A DNA stretch of 64,000 bases from CAZEHS01 sp964649745. GTDB taxonomy: Bacteria > Bacillota > Clostridia > Peptostreptococcales > Acidaminobacteraceae. The stretch covers positions 81,033 through 145,032 of the forward strand of contig CAZYQI010000005.1 in NCBI GenBank assembly GCA_964649745.1, in the 5' to 3' direction. The notes under the pieces are model-generated. The model had not been told where the DNA came from, ran no database searches, and worked only from the letters and a program-made list of their open reading frames with translations. A program made the position numbers and the translations under genes. Below, in pieces: positions 8,194-18,192 of the stretch (positions are counted from its first letter, which is position 1; the number at the start of each line of letters is the position of its first letter).

Positions 8194-11100
8194 TTATTGC
8201 TTAAGATACAGCTTGTAGGTGATAACAGCGGCTTCTGCCCGTGTGAGATTTCCCTTGGGATTGAACATCCCCGCTGCATCTCCGTTGACAAGCCCTGAGG
8301 TGTACAGGGCTTTAACCGCCTGCTGCGCATTGTCAGAAACCTTATCCATGTCTTTTAGGAGAAGACTTCCGGATACAGTTTTTAATGTAATGCCCTTTTT
8401 CAGCATCGCTCTATACGCCATAAGCGCCATCTCTTCCCGAGTGATCAGTGTATCCACACCAAAAGTCGTTTTATCAGCTGCTTCGGCAATTTTCAGATCA
8501 TAGGCTCCCATGATTTGGCCATATGCCCAGTGCGTCGGGGGAACATCACTGAACTTCTGCGGAGTTTCGCCACTGCTTAAGTTCAAGGCATTCATCAGCA
8601 TTTTAATGAACTGTGCTCTGGTTAGGGTTTGATCCGGAGCGAAATGACGGTTATCCATTCCTTTGATGATGCTTCTTCCGTAAAGCCCCCTGATGGAAGG
8701 ATTGGCCCAGGAATAGTTGCCCAAGTCCTCAAAGCGGTGGCCTTCTGCACCCATGATGGTGTATTTTGAAAAATGATTGGTATGGAACACCATGGTTTTT
8801 GTTTTTTCGTCGTAACGGCTAAAGGGTAAACTTTCCAGCTGACCGTTGTCATTGATGAAGTAGACCACAGCATTTTCCGGTGTTTCACCAGGCTTAAGAG
8901 TGTATGGCACCGAAATCTCAACTGGGGCTGCACCTGCAAAGTTCGATATTTTTCGATCATCTGCATAGAGGTTGAAATCGAAAACCGGCTGAGAACCCAC
9001 CTTCTTTTGGATATCCTCCGAAAGCGTGGCATTATTCAATTGATTCACGGACAACTGTATGGCTTTTGTAGTGCTTGTAATTCCCCCAAGGCTTCCTACT
9101 GGAATGGATATGGAGGCAACACCGGCGCTGACGGTTAGAGCCTGAACACCTGAAGCCTGGGCTGAGCTAAGAATGGAAGCCGGCATTTTCAGGTTGATGC
9201 CATCCTCTCCGGCCTTCTTCGCTTCTACCTTGATAATCAGCTCGGTTGCTTTATTATCCTTTGCCTCCTTGAGTATTTTTTCCATAATGGGACCATCCAA
9301 GGCTGCTTGGCCTTCGGTATTGGCGGTGATCGCCACGGATTGTGCTACGGAGCCATCGGTGGACACTGTTTTTTCAGAGGCTGGCTGCACCTTGACAGGA
9401 GCCGGAGTGGCTCCACCACCTCCGCTGTATGAGATTTCTACTGTCACCGTCACCAAGCAGGCAGCACTGAAGCTCCCCTCCGCCGTGGTGGCCGTGATGG
9501 TTGCCGTGCCGCCGGCCAACGGCGTGACAACGCCGCCAGCCACGCTGGCTACAGAGGGATTGCTGGAGGACCAGGTTACGGCAGTCACCGATGCGTTGGC
9601 CGGCTGAATAGATGCGGTAAGATTGCCTGCCGCTTTTCCTACCGTCAGACTGAGGGACGCTGGACTTACGGTAACCCCCGCGACAGGCACCTTATGAACG
9701 GTGACATTGCAGTCAGCCGTAAAGGAACCATCCGCTGTGGTCGCGGTTACCACTGTTGTTCCCTCCGCCACCGGTGTTACAGCTCCCGCCGGGGAAACCG
9801 TTGCAACTCCAGGTACGCTGGAGGTGTAGGTTACGGCTTTGTTCGTGGCGTTGGCGGGGGCAACCGTAGCTGTGACCGTTCCCGCCGGGCTGCCGAGATC
9901 AAGGCTCAGCACACCTTTATCAAGAGCAACCCCCGTAACCGGAACAGCGTTCACCGTTATAGCACAGCTCGCTGAAAAACCTCCATCGGCAGTGGTTGCT
10001 GTTATAGTAGCCGTTCCCGGAGTAAGAGGCGTTACCATACCACCTACAACCGAAGCAATCTCGGGATGGTTGGAGGACCAAATAATGGATTTGTTCCCGG
10101 CATCATTTGGAGCAACGGTGGCTGTTAGGGTAGAAGCCGCTGCTCCGGCGTCCAATGTGAGTGTTGTGATGTCCAAAGTCACTCCCGTCACTAAAGGCGG
10201 GTTTACTGTAACGGCGCAGGAATCCGTTAATCCTCCGCTGACCGCGTGGGCTGTAATTACTGCGGTGCCTGCAGTCAACGGTGTAACTGTTCCATTGGCA
10301 GATACCGAGGCTACTTTACTATTCGATGAGGAATAGATGACCGCATTGATGGAGGCGTTGGCAGGCAGGACCGTTGCCGCCAAAGAAGCCGTTGCACCTT
10401 TAAGATTAAGGGTCAAAGCCTCCTTATCAAGAGTTACACTTTCAACCGGGAATGCCGCAGGGGGGTTCTGCAATGTTTTTAAAGCGTTGATCCGCCCATT
10501 CATTGCCACTTTGCCTCCTAAATTAGCCACAACATCCACATTGCTGAGGATCCGATTTCGAATCTGAATGTTGGTGAGTCCAGGACTCCAGGCCTTCACG
10601 AGACCGGCCAGCCCAGACACCTGGGGGGCCGCCATGGAGGTGCCGTCCTTGTAATCGTATCCCGCTCCGAGAACGGTGCTCCAGATGTACTCCCCGGGGG
10701 CCGCCACATCCACCTCAAGGGTACCGTAGTTGGAAAACCCCGACAGCATGTCCTGGTTATCTGATGCCGCTACCGAAATCACGTTAGGCGAATCATAGCA
10801 GGCGGGATAATTCTTCCTGACGGCCATGTCCCAGCCAGCGTTCCCCGCCGAGCACACAACCACTGCGGAAGAGGCGTCAATAACATCCTTCAGGGCCTGG
10901 GAATAGCCTTCACCACCCCAGGAATTGTTAATCACATGAGCTCCGTTGGCATTGGCATATTGGATGGCATCCATGCAATCGGTGGCTCCCACCACGTTCC
11001 CAGTGGGATTGAAAATGGTAAGAGGCATGATTCTGGCCTGCCACATGGCCCCGGCTACACCGAGACCGTCGTTCCCCGAAGCTGCGATGGTTCCAGCAAC

Positions 11101-11856
11101 ATGGGTTCCATGTCCATCAACATCCATAGGATCGTTGGTATCATTGGAAAAATTCCAGCCCTGAATATCGTCGACAAAGCCGTTGCCATCATTGTCTAGT
11201 CTGTCTCCTGCAGTCTCATCCGTATTAACCCAGATGTTCGGGGCCAGATCCGGGTGCAGGTAGTTGACCCCCGTGTCGATAACGGCTACCACGACCGTGG
11301 CAGAGCCGGTTGTCATGCCCCAGGCCTCCGTCAACTTCATATCCGCACCGGCGGTTCCTGTCTGCAGCGCATCGGTGGGCCATTTCTTCATAACTTGACC
11401 TGTGTTCTTTTGACCCCAGAGCTTGGAGAAATCCGCATCATTGGGAATGGTTTCATGCAAATGATACGTATAGTTTGGCTCCGCATAGGCCACACGGTCA
11501 TCCCTCTTATAGGCCTCCATCGCTTCTTCAACGGTCACGCCCTCCGGCAACTCCACCAGTTGAAGGCCGCTGACGCTTTCATAGGTCTCCAGAACCTGAG
11601 CCCCAATCTCTGAATTCACCTCCGCCATGGCCATCCCATTGGTGGAATAGTCGTCCTTATAACGAACAATCAGCTGTCCCTCCCGGTAGGGTGCGGTGAT
11701 TTCAACAGGCAGTTCTAATACGTTGCTCTGAACCGCTGCTTGTTCCACAGTGTCCGAATCGTACTGCTCACCGTATACCGGAGCCATGACTCCCTGAAGG
11801 ATCATAGCCCCAGAGAGCAGTAACGGAATTATTCTACGCCTAAGCTGTCTCTTCAT
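8194..11856 (-). CDS. Subtilisin-like (S8) serine protease with Ig-like repeats and C-terminal SLH domains
   Basis: A 1220-residue cell-surface protease. Signal peptide 1-30; an inhibitor-like propeptide about 55-130 (GQLIVRYKDD...DRVAYAEPNYTY); catalytic domain about 165-460 with Asp near 193 (VIDTGVNYLHPDL), His near 250 (DGHGTHVAG), the oxyanion Asn region (INNSWGG) and Ser near 406 (GTSMAAP), so all triad residues are present. Four tandem Big_2-type Ig repeats follow (about 472-810, each with SSSNxxVASV-like strands), then a linker domain, then about three SLH motifs from about 1060 to the end. A likely role is processing or turnover of surface proteins. ATG follows AAAGGGGCGGA. It is upstream of the other SLH gene on the same strand. 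Confidence 0.92.
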   Translation of the reverse strand: MKRQLRRRIIPLLLSGAMILQGVMAPVYGEQYDSDTVEQAAVQSNVLELPVEITAPYREGQLIVRYKDDYSTNGMAMAEVNSEIGAQVLETYESVSGLQLVELPEGVTVEEAMEAYKRDDRVAYAEPNYTYHLHETIPNDADFSKLWGQKNTGQVMKKWPTDALQTGTAGADMKLTEAWGMTTGSATVVVAVIDTGVNYLHPDLAPNIWVNTDETAGDRLDNDGNGFVDDIQGWNFSNDTNDPMDVDGHGTHVAGTIAASGNDGLGVAGAMWQARIMPLTIFNPTGNVVGATDCMDAIQYANANGAHVINNSWGGEGYSQALKDVIDASSAVVVCSAGNAGWDMAVRKNYPACYDSPNVISVAASDNQDMLSGFSNYGTLEVDVAAPGEYIWSTVLGAGYDYKDGTSMAAPQVSGLAGLVKAWSPGLTNIQIRNRILSNVDVVANLGGKVAMNGRINALKTLQNPPAAFPVESVTLDKEALTLNLKGATASLAATVLPANASINAVIYSSSNSKVASVSANGTVTPLTAGTAVITAHAVSGGLTDSCAVTVNPPLVTGVTLDITTLTLDAGAAASTLTATVAPNDAGNKSIIWSSNHPEIASVVGGMVTPLTPGTATITATTADGGFSASCAITVNAVPVTGVALDKGVLSLDLGSPAGTVTATVAPANATNKAVTYTSSVPGVATVSPAGAVTPVAEGTTVVTATTADGSFTADCNVTVHKVPVAGVTVSPASLSLTVGKAAGNLTASIQPANASVTAVTWSSSNPSVASVAGGVVTPLAGGTATITATTAEGSFSAACLVTVTVEISYSGGGGATPAPVKVQPASEKTVSTDGSVAQSVAITANTEGQAALDGPIMEKILKEAKDNKATELIIKVEAKKAGEDGINLKMPASILSSAQASGVQALTVSAGVASISIPVGSLGGITSTTKAIQLSVNQLNNATLSEDIQKKVGSQPVFDFNLYADDRKISNFAGAAPVEISVPYTLKPGETPENAVVYFINDNGQLESLPFSRYDEKTKTMVFHTNHFSKYTIMGAEGHRFEDLGNYSWANPSIRGLYGRSIIKGMDNRHFAPDQTLTRAQFIKMLMNALNLSSGETPQKFSDVPPTHWAYGQIMGAYDLKIAEAADKTTFGVDTLITREEMALMAYRAMLKKGITLKTVSGSLLLKDMDKVSDNAQQAVKALYTSGLVNGDAAGMFNPKGNLTRAEAAVITYKLYLKQ

Positions 11857-11917
11857 GATTGTCCGCCCCTTTAAATTTTATTCACTCCATTGATTCATGT
11901 TTTACAACCCGCAGCCC

Positions 11918-12148
11918 CTATTTCTGCGCCAACTGGAACACTTCACTTACCGACACCTCCAGCTTATCGTCCCAGGAAACACAGAGTCCATTGGTGGATG
12001 CCCTTCTGAAAAAATCATCTTCAGCCAGCACACCAAAGCGGATGGTCTGTAGCCGACCCTCAAAATTCAGGATGACACTGTTGCCATTATCCAATTGCAC
12101 CTCTAGATGGTGATTCTCCAACGGAATCACATTCGTAATTTTTACCAT
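11918..12148 (-). CDS. DUF2442 domain protein
   Basis: A 76-residue protein starting MVKITNVIPLENHHLEVQLDNGNSVILNFEGRL and ending with the FRRASTNGLCVSWDDKLEVS region typical of DUF2442. Its function is unknown; some homologues sit in toxin-antitoxin-like pairs, but no partner is seen here. The ATG at 12148 has GGAGGG eight bases upstream. A longer in-frame ORF begins inside the terminator of the upstream gene, so the longer start is unlikely. It lies 61 bases upstream of the protease gene on the same strand. Confidence 0.8.
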   Translation of the reverse strand: MVKITNVIPLENHHLEVQLDNGNSVILNFEGRLQTIRFGVLAEDDFFRRASTNGLCVSWDDKLEVSVSEVFQLAQK

Positions 12149-12164
12149 GATCATTCCCTCCACT

Positions 12165-12201
12165 AAAAAATCCACCATATCAATTGTATGGTGGATTTTT
12201 T
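12165..12201 (-). terminator. Intrinsic terminator of the LuxR/MalT-type regulator gene
   Basis: AATCCACCATA and TATGGTGGATT form an 11-base stem. On the minus strand it is followed by TTTTTTAG; a T-run on the other side makes it possibly bidirectional. It ends about 17 bases before the DUF2442 start codon. Confidence 0.85.
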
Positions 12202-12236
12202 ATTCTTAATATCACCCGTCAGGTGACACGCTTGAA

Positions 12237-14729
12237 TTAATTTGCGGATTTTTCATTGAAATACTGTTTGATCTGGACACGGGATTTTATTTCCAGTTTT
12301 TCAAACACTCTCTTGAGTATTGCCTTTACTGTATTTTCGGATATGAACAGTCCTTCTCCGATTTCCTTGTTGGACAGGCCATCTGCAGCCAACCGCGCAA
12401 TTTCATGCTCTCGGCTTGCCAACACCGGCTTTTTTTCTGTGAAATGCTCATGAATAATCCCTTCCACAGCCCCCTGATAACTGATCGTCAGCTCACGAAT
12501 TTTCGCGATCTCCCTACCGTAGTGTCCCCGTCTTTGCAGGATGTCCAGCAGTGGCCCCAGATACCCTCCGTTTTCGACAAAGGGCATATAGATTTCATCC
12601 GCCATTGCGATGTCCATGGCTTGTTTTAGCGCCTCAATCGCCTCGTCACGACGATAGATCCTGTCCTTTGCCGCCGCAATGTAAATATAGGAGTAGATAT
12701 GCCCCATAAGGTTCGGAAAAACAGAGGCAATACCTATGAACTGCTCAGCGATCCCAAGAAGCTTGAGGTAATCGTTGTTCATAAGCAGGGCTTTGCCGTA
12801 GACGATGTTCATAAATGCCATGGCGGGAAAATAGATTCGGCTGGAGCTGAAATCCCCTTGCGCAATTCTTAGAGGGACCCTCTCCATTCGTTTCAACTCC
12901 AGGTTAATGAAGGCTTCACACAATTCAATGGTTTGAATCTGATTGTACCATTTCTTCCGCTGGATCTCTTCCTGCATTTTCTGATGCAGATAACAGCCAT
13001 ATGCATAATCCCCTTTTGCAAGAGCAAGCCTTGCCTGAAGAAACATGGCGCATACAACAATCTCCCCCTGCTCCCATCGGCTGGCCATATATAGGGCTTT
13101 ATGCACTGTTATCTCTGCATTTTCAAAATCCCCGCGATTGAAAAACAGTTCTGCTTCCATTATGAACTCGCCGCCGGTGCCATGCCCACCCATCAGCTCA
13201 ACGTAGGTTGGCAACGAGCGCTTCAGATTCTGCACTTCCGCATCCAGCTGTCCCACTTCCCGGTGGAACATATACAGTACAGAAGGGGATCCGAAGGTCC
13301 ATCCCCCCTTGGTATCGATGAATTCCGCCTGATGGGTCAACAGCCTGCTGGCGCTTTCAATGTGCTGGGACATCTTAAGAATATCATTGTAGCCCGTGAA
13401 ACTGAGCAGCAGCTCAAACTCGCCCATAAGGGCGTTTCTCCGCTCCTCACTCAGATGCTCATTGTTCTGAAGTGCCCCAACAAATTCACCGCAAACCTCT
13501 TCAAACAGCGCCATTTCATTGAATGTGAACAGACACAGCCCATATATCAGGAGCGCGGTGGGATGCTCCTGTTTGATCGTGTATGGACATTCCGAAAAAT
13601 ACTGGATGAATCGCTCCTTTTGTTCATTGAAAATACTGTGCCCCTTATCGAACTCCACTGCTTTCATCAGACCGTTAAAATTGCCGGCTGTATAAAAATA
13701 ATGCATGGCGTCAAGATACGAACCCGATTTCATAAACCAATGAGCAGCCTTTTCGTATACTTTTTTATCGTAGCCTTTTCCCTTTGATTCCAATGCCTCC
13801 ATCAGGAAGCCGGTGAATATGTTATGCATTTGATAGGTTTTGGTTTTTACATCGTATTTCACCATGGCGCTTTTATTTACAATCTCTGTCAGCAGGAGTG
13901 GTGTGTTATCTTTTTCACACATATGAACTGCCAAGTCGGCTGTAAAATTCTTGAACACTGCCAGGTTAAGAAGCAATTCTTTAATTTCATCTGAAAAAGG
14001 CATAAACACCGCTTTTTCAACCAGGCTGTAGATATTCACAGTGGTTTCGAAGCTGCCCTCTGCTTTATAGTTCAGCATCAGCAGGTACAGAGCGCTGATC
14101 CAGCCCTCTGTAAAAGCCAGGAGCCTGTCTGCCTCCGAGTTCTTTAAACTGATTCCGCAAAGCCTGTAATAGGCCTTAATCTCACTTACATCAAACTCGA
14201 AGGTTTCCTTGGGTATATGGTACAGGTATCCCTTCAGTGCGAATTCATCCATTAAAGGGAACTCCACAAAACGTGCGGTTAAAACGATGAGCAGGTCACT
14301 TAATTCCTCTGCCACCAGCAGTTCGACGAATCGGTTTAATTCCGTACCGCTCATCAAATGGTAATCGTCCAGAACCAATACCGTTCGCTCTGAAAACCGG
14401 ATTCCTTCCATAAGGTTCAAGGCTTCCTGCCTGGAAACACTGTCATTGGGAAAGCCCAGATGTTGGAGACTTTGAGCGCGCTCCCCGTCCACCTCTTGAA
14501 AAAGACGGCAAAACCCATTCCAAAAACTGTTGGGGTCCCCATCGTATATTCTGTGCCACAGCACGCAGGCGTCAGAATCTTTAAGATGCTCCTTGAGAGC
14601 TGTTGTTTTGCCATATCCCATGGGTGCTTCTATGATGGTGAGAGGGTAGTGATAGATTTCTTTAATCGCCTCGGTTATCCGCTCAGGAAAGAACAATGTA
14701 CCGGATCTGTTTATCTTGGGCTTCTGCAT
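12237..14729 (-). CDS. MalT/LAL-like LuxR-family transcriptional regulator
   Basis: An 830-residue regulator with an N-terminal ATPase domain (Walker A IIEAPMGYGKTTALKEHL near residues 35-52; Walker B TVLVLDDYHLM near 117), a long helical TPR-like middle, and a C-terminal LuxR-type helix-turn-helix: LASREHEIARLAADGLSNKEI then ISENTVKAILKRVFEKL at about 765-815. Such STAND-type regulators bind an inducer and ATP, oligomerise and activate transcription. ATG follows AAGGGGATA. The inducer and targets are not evident; the adjacent SLH genes or its own region are possible. A terminator follows it. Confidence 0.9.
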   Translation of the reverse strand: MQKPKINRSGTLFFPERITEAIKEIYHYPLTIIEAPMGYGKTTALKEHLKDSDACVLWHRIYDGDPNSFWNGFCRLFQEVDGERAQSLQHLGFPNDSVSRQEALNLMEGIRFSERTVLVLDDYHLMSGTELNRFVELLVAEELSDLLIVLTARFVEFPLMDEFALKGYLYHIPKETFEFDVSEIKAYYRLCGISLKNSEADRLLAFTEGWISALYLLMLNYKAEGSFETTVNIYSLVEKAVFMPFSDEIKELLLNLAVFKNFTADLAVHMCEKDNTPLLLTEIVNKSAMVKYDVKTKTYQMHNIFTGFLMEALESKGKGYDKKVYEKAAHWFMKSGSYLDAMHYFYTAGNFNGLMKAVEFDKGHSIFNEQKERFIQYFSECPYTIKQEHPTALLIYGLCLFTFNEMALFEEVCGEFVGALQNNEHLSEERRNALMGEFELLLSFTGYNDILKMSQHIESASRLLTHQAEFIDTKGGWTFGSPSVLYMFHREVGQLDAEVQNLKRSLPTYVELMGGHGTGGEFIMEAELFFNRGDFENAEITVHKALYMASRWEQGEIVVCAMFLQARLALAKGDYAYGCYLHQKMQEEIQRKKWYNQIQTIELCEAFINLELKRMERVPLRIAQGDFSSSRIYFPAMAFMNIVYGKALLMNNDYLKLLGIAEQFIGIASVFPNLMGHIYSYIYIAAAKDRIYRRDEAIEALKQAMDIAMADEIYMPFVENGGYLGPLLDILQRRGHYGREIAKIRELTISYQGAVEGIIHEHFTEKKPVLASREHEIARLAADGLSNKEIGEGLFISENTVKAILKRVFEKLEIKSRVQIKQYFNEKSAN

Positions 14730-14848
14730 GATTATCCCCTTGGGTGTTAATGTACTGATTTTAAAACAATATCACCCATAGATTATACTCCAAACCGTTT
14801 CATTTGGGTTGTAGATTGTGAAATGTTTTTCGACTATTCTATATACGA

Positions 14849-15688
14849 TCACTCATACTCCAGTGTCATCCCAGAGCCAACCTCTAAGACCTCCGTTACG
14901 GTGGACAGCGCAATTTTTGATCTCAGATCTGTGCAGTGACAGGGATGAATTGCTTTACTTCCGATGGATTTTAAATACCTCACCGTTCCGTCCAGTTGAT
15001 CCTGTTTAGGATTCAGCAGGTGCAGTCCGCCTATAATATCCGCTATCCGCTCTTCGCCGCACACGACCCTTGCATAGTCGACAATATTGCATATACCGGC
15101 GTGGGAACAGCCTGTTATGATGACCAACCCGGTATCGGAGCGGTAGACCAGGGCGGTGTCGTCCAGATTATAATCGTCAATCAGTTGTCCGTTTATCTCC
15201 TGTTTGCCGATGGCCGTCTGAGCTTCAAATCCGTTGAGCCGGGGGATTTCTCCGAGGAATACCAGCCGTTCGGTCAGCCACAGAGGAGACGTTGTCAGTG
15301 CAGGGGCGAAATACTTCCGGACCTTTTCCAGGCTCACGTTCATTCCCAGTTCATCTGTGCCAAAGTAGGTTTTAGGAATGAAGGCATCCGGGTGCGCCAC
15401 AAAGCGGGGTCTTTTGCACCCTCTGCCTTCCAGCTGTGCCTCGGTCATCAGCTTTATCAGTGGCTCCAGCCCCCAGGTATGGTCCAAATGGCTGTGACTG
15501 ATGGCAACCGCATCCAGATTCAGAAAATCCACATTCATCTTTATGCCGTTGCGTATGAACACATCGCTGTAGCCCATATCAAACAACAGTCGGTAGTCCC
15601 CCTCCTCTATCAGATACGATACCCCCGGTTCCCCGATGAAGTAGTGATCGATACAGGTATTGTTGTCCACCAGAACTTTCAGTTTCAT
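14849..15688 (-). CDS. Metallo-beta-lactamase-fold hydrolase
   Basis: A 279-residue cytoplasmic protein with the metal-binding signature HSHLDH near residues 65-70, a later GCSHAG near 193 and a GLHLL segment near 222, which supply the remaining metal ligands. The sequence style (VLVDNNTC at the N-terminus, the DTALVY region) matches the branch annotated as MBL-fold proteins related to the archaeal dihydropterin-ribofuranosyl-aminobenzene phosphate synthase, a name that says little about activity in bacteria. No lactamase role is implied. ATG follows AAGGGGGATA. It stands alone between two regulators. Confidence 0.82.
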   Translation of the reverse strand: MKLKVLVDNNTCIDHYFIGEPGVSYLIEEGDYRLLFDMGYSDVFIRNGIKMNVDFLNLDAVAISHSHLDHTWGLEPLIKLMTEAQLEGRGCKRPRFVAHPDAFIPKTYFGTDELGMNVSLEKVRKYFAPALTTSPLWLTERLVFLGEIPRLNGFEAQTAIGKQEINGQLIDDYNLDDTALVYRSDTGLVIITGCSHAGICNIVDYARVVCGEERIADIIGGLHLLNPKQDQLDGTVRYLKSIGSKAIHPCHCTDLRSKIALSTVTEVLEVGSGMTLEYE

Positions 15689-15769
15689 GATATCCCCCTT
15701 CGCTCAGAGCCATTTGTTGTAAAAAGTATATCACACTATGGGAAGGCTTGTGATACAGCCTTTAATTTT

Positions 15770-15885
15770 GTCATTGCGAGCGCAGCGCGGCAATCTCTCC
15801 CTTGATCTTGTAATTAACCCTGCACTATACTATTGAAAACCTTCACAGGGAGAGATTGCCACGTCGCGTAGCTCCTCGCAATGAC
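15770..15885. repeat. Dispersed palindromic repeat, family 1 (head-outward pair)
   Basis: Two inverted units: GTCATTGCGAGCGCAG...GGCAATCTCTCCC, then about 47 bases, then GGGAGAGATTGCC...CTCCTCGCAATGAC. The unit recurs at 35905-36019, 37702-37787 and 49062-49160. No coding content. It fills most of the 299-base gap between the hydrolase and histidine kinase genes. Confidence 0.85.
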
Positions 15886-15952
15886 AAACAAAAGACAATC
15901 ATTCTGTTTATCATTACTCTTTTAGAAAGGCATAATCTTCCTTTGGCAAAGC

Positions 15953-15973
15953 AAAGACACCCCGAAGGGTGCC
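15953..15973 (-). terminator. Possible terminator of the two-component operon
   Basis: GGCACCC-TTCG-GGGTGTC on the minus strand, followed by TTTGCTTTGCC, lies 15 bases after the histidine kinase stop. The stem is short but has a stable TTCG loop. Confidence 0.5.
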
Positions 15974-15987
15974 TCAGTCACTTTCAT

Positions 15988-18192
15988 TCATTCCTTACTT
16001 GCCGGCAGAGCGACCTCTGCCTTGAAAAGATCCCCGTCGATGGTGATGCCGAAGGTGCCCCCCTGAAGCTCGGTAAGGCTTCGTGCAATGGATAACCCTA
16101 ACCCGGAGCCTTCGCTGCTTCGGGATTCATCGCCCCGCTTAAAGCGTTCCATCAGCTCATCGGGATGGATGTTCAGGGGCAAGGCGGATATGTTCTTAAG
16201 GGTAATGACCACGGTTTCACCCATGCGCCCGGTTTCCAGATACACCCGGGAATTAGGCAAGGCATATTTAAATACATTGGAAAGCAGATTCTCAATTACC
16301 CGCCACAGCAGCTTTCCGTCACCCATGACATAGATCTTTTCCTTGGGAGAACTGATTTTAAAATCCAGTCCCGACGCCACAACCTTATCCGAAAGCTCTC
16401 CAAGACCCTGTGTAATCAGATCTGTAACGTCCAGCTTTTCCAAGGTATAGGTCATGTTCCCGCTGGAGGCTTTGGCGGCTTCGAAAAGATCCTCTGTAAG
16501 AGACTTCAGCCTCTGGGATTTTTGATCCAACACCTCCAGGTAACGGGGGGCGTTCTCAGAGCATACCCCTTCAGTTTTAAGAAGATCCACATAGGTGATA
16601 ATGGAGGTCAGGGGAGTTTTGAGGTCGTGGGATACGTTGGTGACCAGCTCCGCCTTCAGCCTTTCTGCCTTCACTTCGTTCTCTACGGCTGCATTAAGTC
16701 CTTCCGCAATCATATTGATGTTCTCTGCCAGGGTATCCGTGACGGGTTCTCCGTTCATTGGAATCCGGTGGGACAGCTCCCCGGCTCGAATCCGCTCGGT
16801 TCCTGCAGTGATCACGCCGATGGCCGTTACCTTGCCAAGTACGAATTGCAGTGCATACGCATTTAGTCCAAAGAACAGTATCAGCCCCAGCGGAACACCG
16901 ATGAACCCCGCACTGGACGCTATTAAAACGGTGATGATGATGGAAAAAACAACGCCACCGCCGTACATTAGGAACAGCGCCGATGTTCGGAGGGCCAAAG
17001 GTCCGCTTTTCAGCTGTTCCCGGAGCTTCCCCATCATCTTTCGGGGGTGTCCGAAGACCCAGATGAACAAGCCCCCTATAAGGGTATGCCTCCAAAACTC
17101 CTTCCGTTTTAGACGCTTGACAACCCCAGTCCCCACCGTGATTCCGATAAGCCCTGCCAGAGTGATGAGCAGTGAAGAAAACAGGCAGAGCATTTCCATG
17201 TTCTTGGGATACAGGTCACTTCCCAGCTGGTAAACCGCAACTATTAAGAAGCCAATGGCGGTGACTGCAATGGCCAGGGCAACATCCAGATAAACACGGT
17301 CCGTCCATATCAGCTCCACCTCATCGGAATCTGGCCGTCTGCCTGCTGCATAGATCAGATAGACGACCGAAGCCAGAAACATCACTGCACCGGCTGCAAC
17401 CTCATAAATGCCCATGCGCCCGTATTCCCGGCTACTTTCAAACAAGGCTTTTTCCTGGTTAAACCGTTCTTGGGTCATGCCGATGTATACGATACTGCCG
17501 TCAGAGGGCATATCCCTATAATCTCCCAAGGTGCCGGTACCCGTTATATTCTGACCATTGAGGCATACATAGAGGGGAAGCTTAGGGTAAGAACGCTCGG
17601 CATCATAAGGCTCTCTTTCGTTGGAGAATACGGACCCATCGGCAAAGAGAACCGTATAGCTCATCCCTTTATAAGCGGCCAGTTCGTTGTTCAGGCGCAA
17701 ATACTCCTGAAGGCGTTCATTGATAAGCCGCTCCTTCACGCTGGCCACCTTTTGATCATAAACGGTGTTCAGTTGGGCAATCCGTTCATTCCGTTCCTTT
17801 TCCAGCCGAGCCGCTTCGGTGCCGTTTCCAGCAGAACGCGCACTTGAAAGCCATTCGTCGTATTGCTCAGTGACCCGCTGAATTTCCTGTCTGCGCTCAT
17901 CGGAAAGCATGTTGGTTTCACCCACCAGCTGTTCTTCAAAAATACCGCTGCCGGCTTTTATCTTCTCCACGCTTTCATACTCAACTGCCGTTCTCACATC
18001 CCGATAGAGCTCTTCCAAAGGACGAACGCTCAGCTCGCTTTCCATAAAGCTCCGGGCTTCCAGTGCCGCTTCAAAGTATTCGCCCTTCAAGCACCCATAA
18101 GCGGTTGTGAGAAGCCCTGCTATGCAAATTACCGATGCCGCCAGCTTGATCCATCCGGAATATCTATATTTTTTCAACCTTGTATCCAACAC
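15988..18192 (-). CDS. Membrane sensor histidine kinase
   Basis: A 734-residue sensor. There is one N-terminal membrane segment (about 15-33), a large extracellular region with coiled-coil character (about 40-260), a cluster of further membrane segments (about 265-455), a HAMP-like linker, HisKA with the phospho-acceptor His near 520 in NVSHDLKTPLTSI, and HATPase with GDGKLLWRVIENLLSNVFKYA and GSGLGLSIARSL. The start is a GTG that overlaps the response regulator end by 29 bases, so translation is likely coupled. The multi-spanning membrane unit is unusual for a VanS-like kinase. The signal is unknown. Confidence 0.9.
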   Translation of the reverse strand: MLDTRLKKYRYSGWIKLAASVICIAGLLTTAYGCLKGEYFEAALEARSFMESELSVRPLEELYRDVRTAVEYESVEKIKAGSGIFEEQLVGETNMLSDERRQEIQRVTEQYDEWLSSARSAGNGTEAARLEKERNERIAQLNTVYDQKVASVKERLINERLQEYLRLNNELAAYKGMSYTVLFADGSVFSNEREPYDAERSYPKLPLYVCLNGQNITGTGTLGDYRDMPSDGSIVYIGMTQERFNQEKALFESSREYGRMGIYEVAAGAVMFLASVVYLIYAAGRRPDSDEVELIWTDRVYLDVALAIAVTAIGFLIVAVYQLGSDLYPKNMEMLCLFSSLLITLAGLIGITVGTGVVKRLKRKEFWRHTLIGGLFIWVFGHPRKMMGKLREQLKSGPLALRTSALFLMYGGGVVFSIIITVLIASSAGFIGVPLGLILFFGLNAYALQFVLGKVTAIGVITAGTERIRAGELSHRIPMNGEPVTDTLAENINMIAEGLNAAVENEVKAERLKAELVTNVSHDLKTPLTSIITYVDLLKTEGVCSENAPRYLEVLDQKSQRLKSLTEDLFEAAKASSGNMTYTLEKLDVTDLITQGLGELSDKVVASGLDFKISSPKEKIYVMGDGKLLWRVIENLLSNVFKYALPNSRVYLETGRMGETVVITLKNISALPLNIHPDELMERFKRGDESRSSEGSGLGLSIARSLTELQGGTFGITIDGDLFKAEVALPASKE

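Noticed and set aside
14849..15688. Beta-lactamase resistance gene
   Set aside because: It has the metallo-beta-lactamase fold motif only; there is no signal peptide, and the sequence matches general hydrolases.
15770..15885. Family 1 repeat as a transposon with transposase
   Set aside because: It is too short to encode anything, and no target duplication is obvious; it is better described as a REP/MITE-like repeat.
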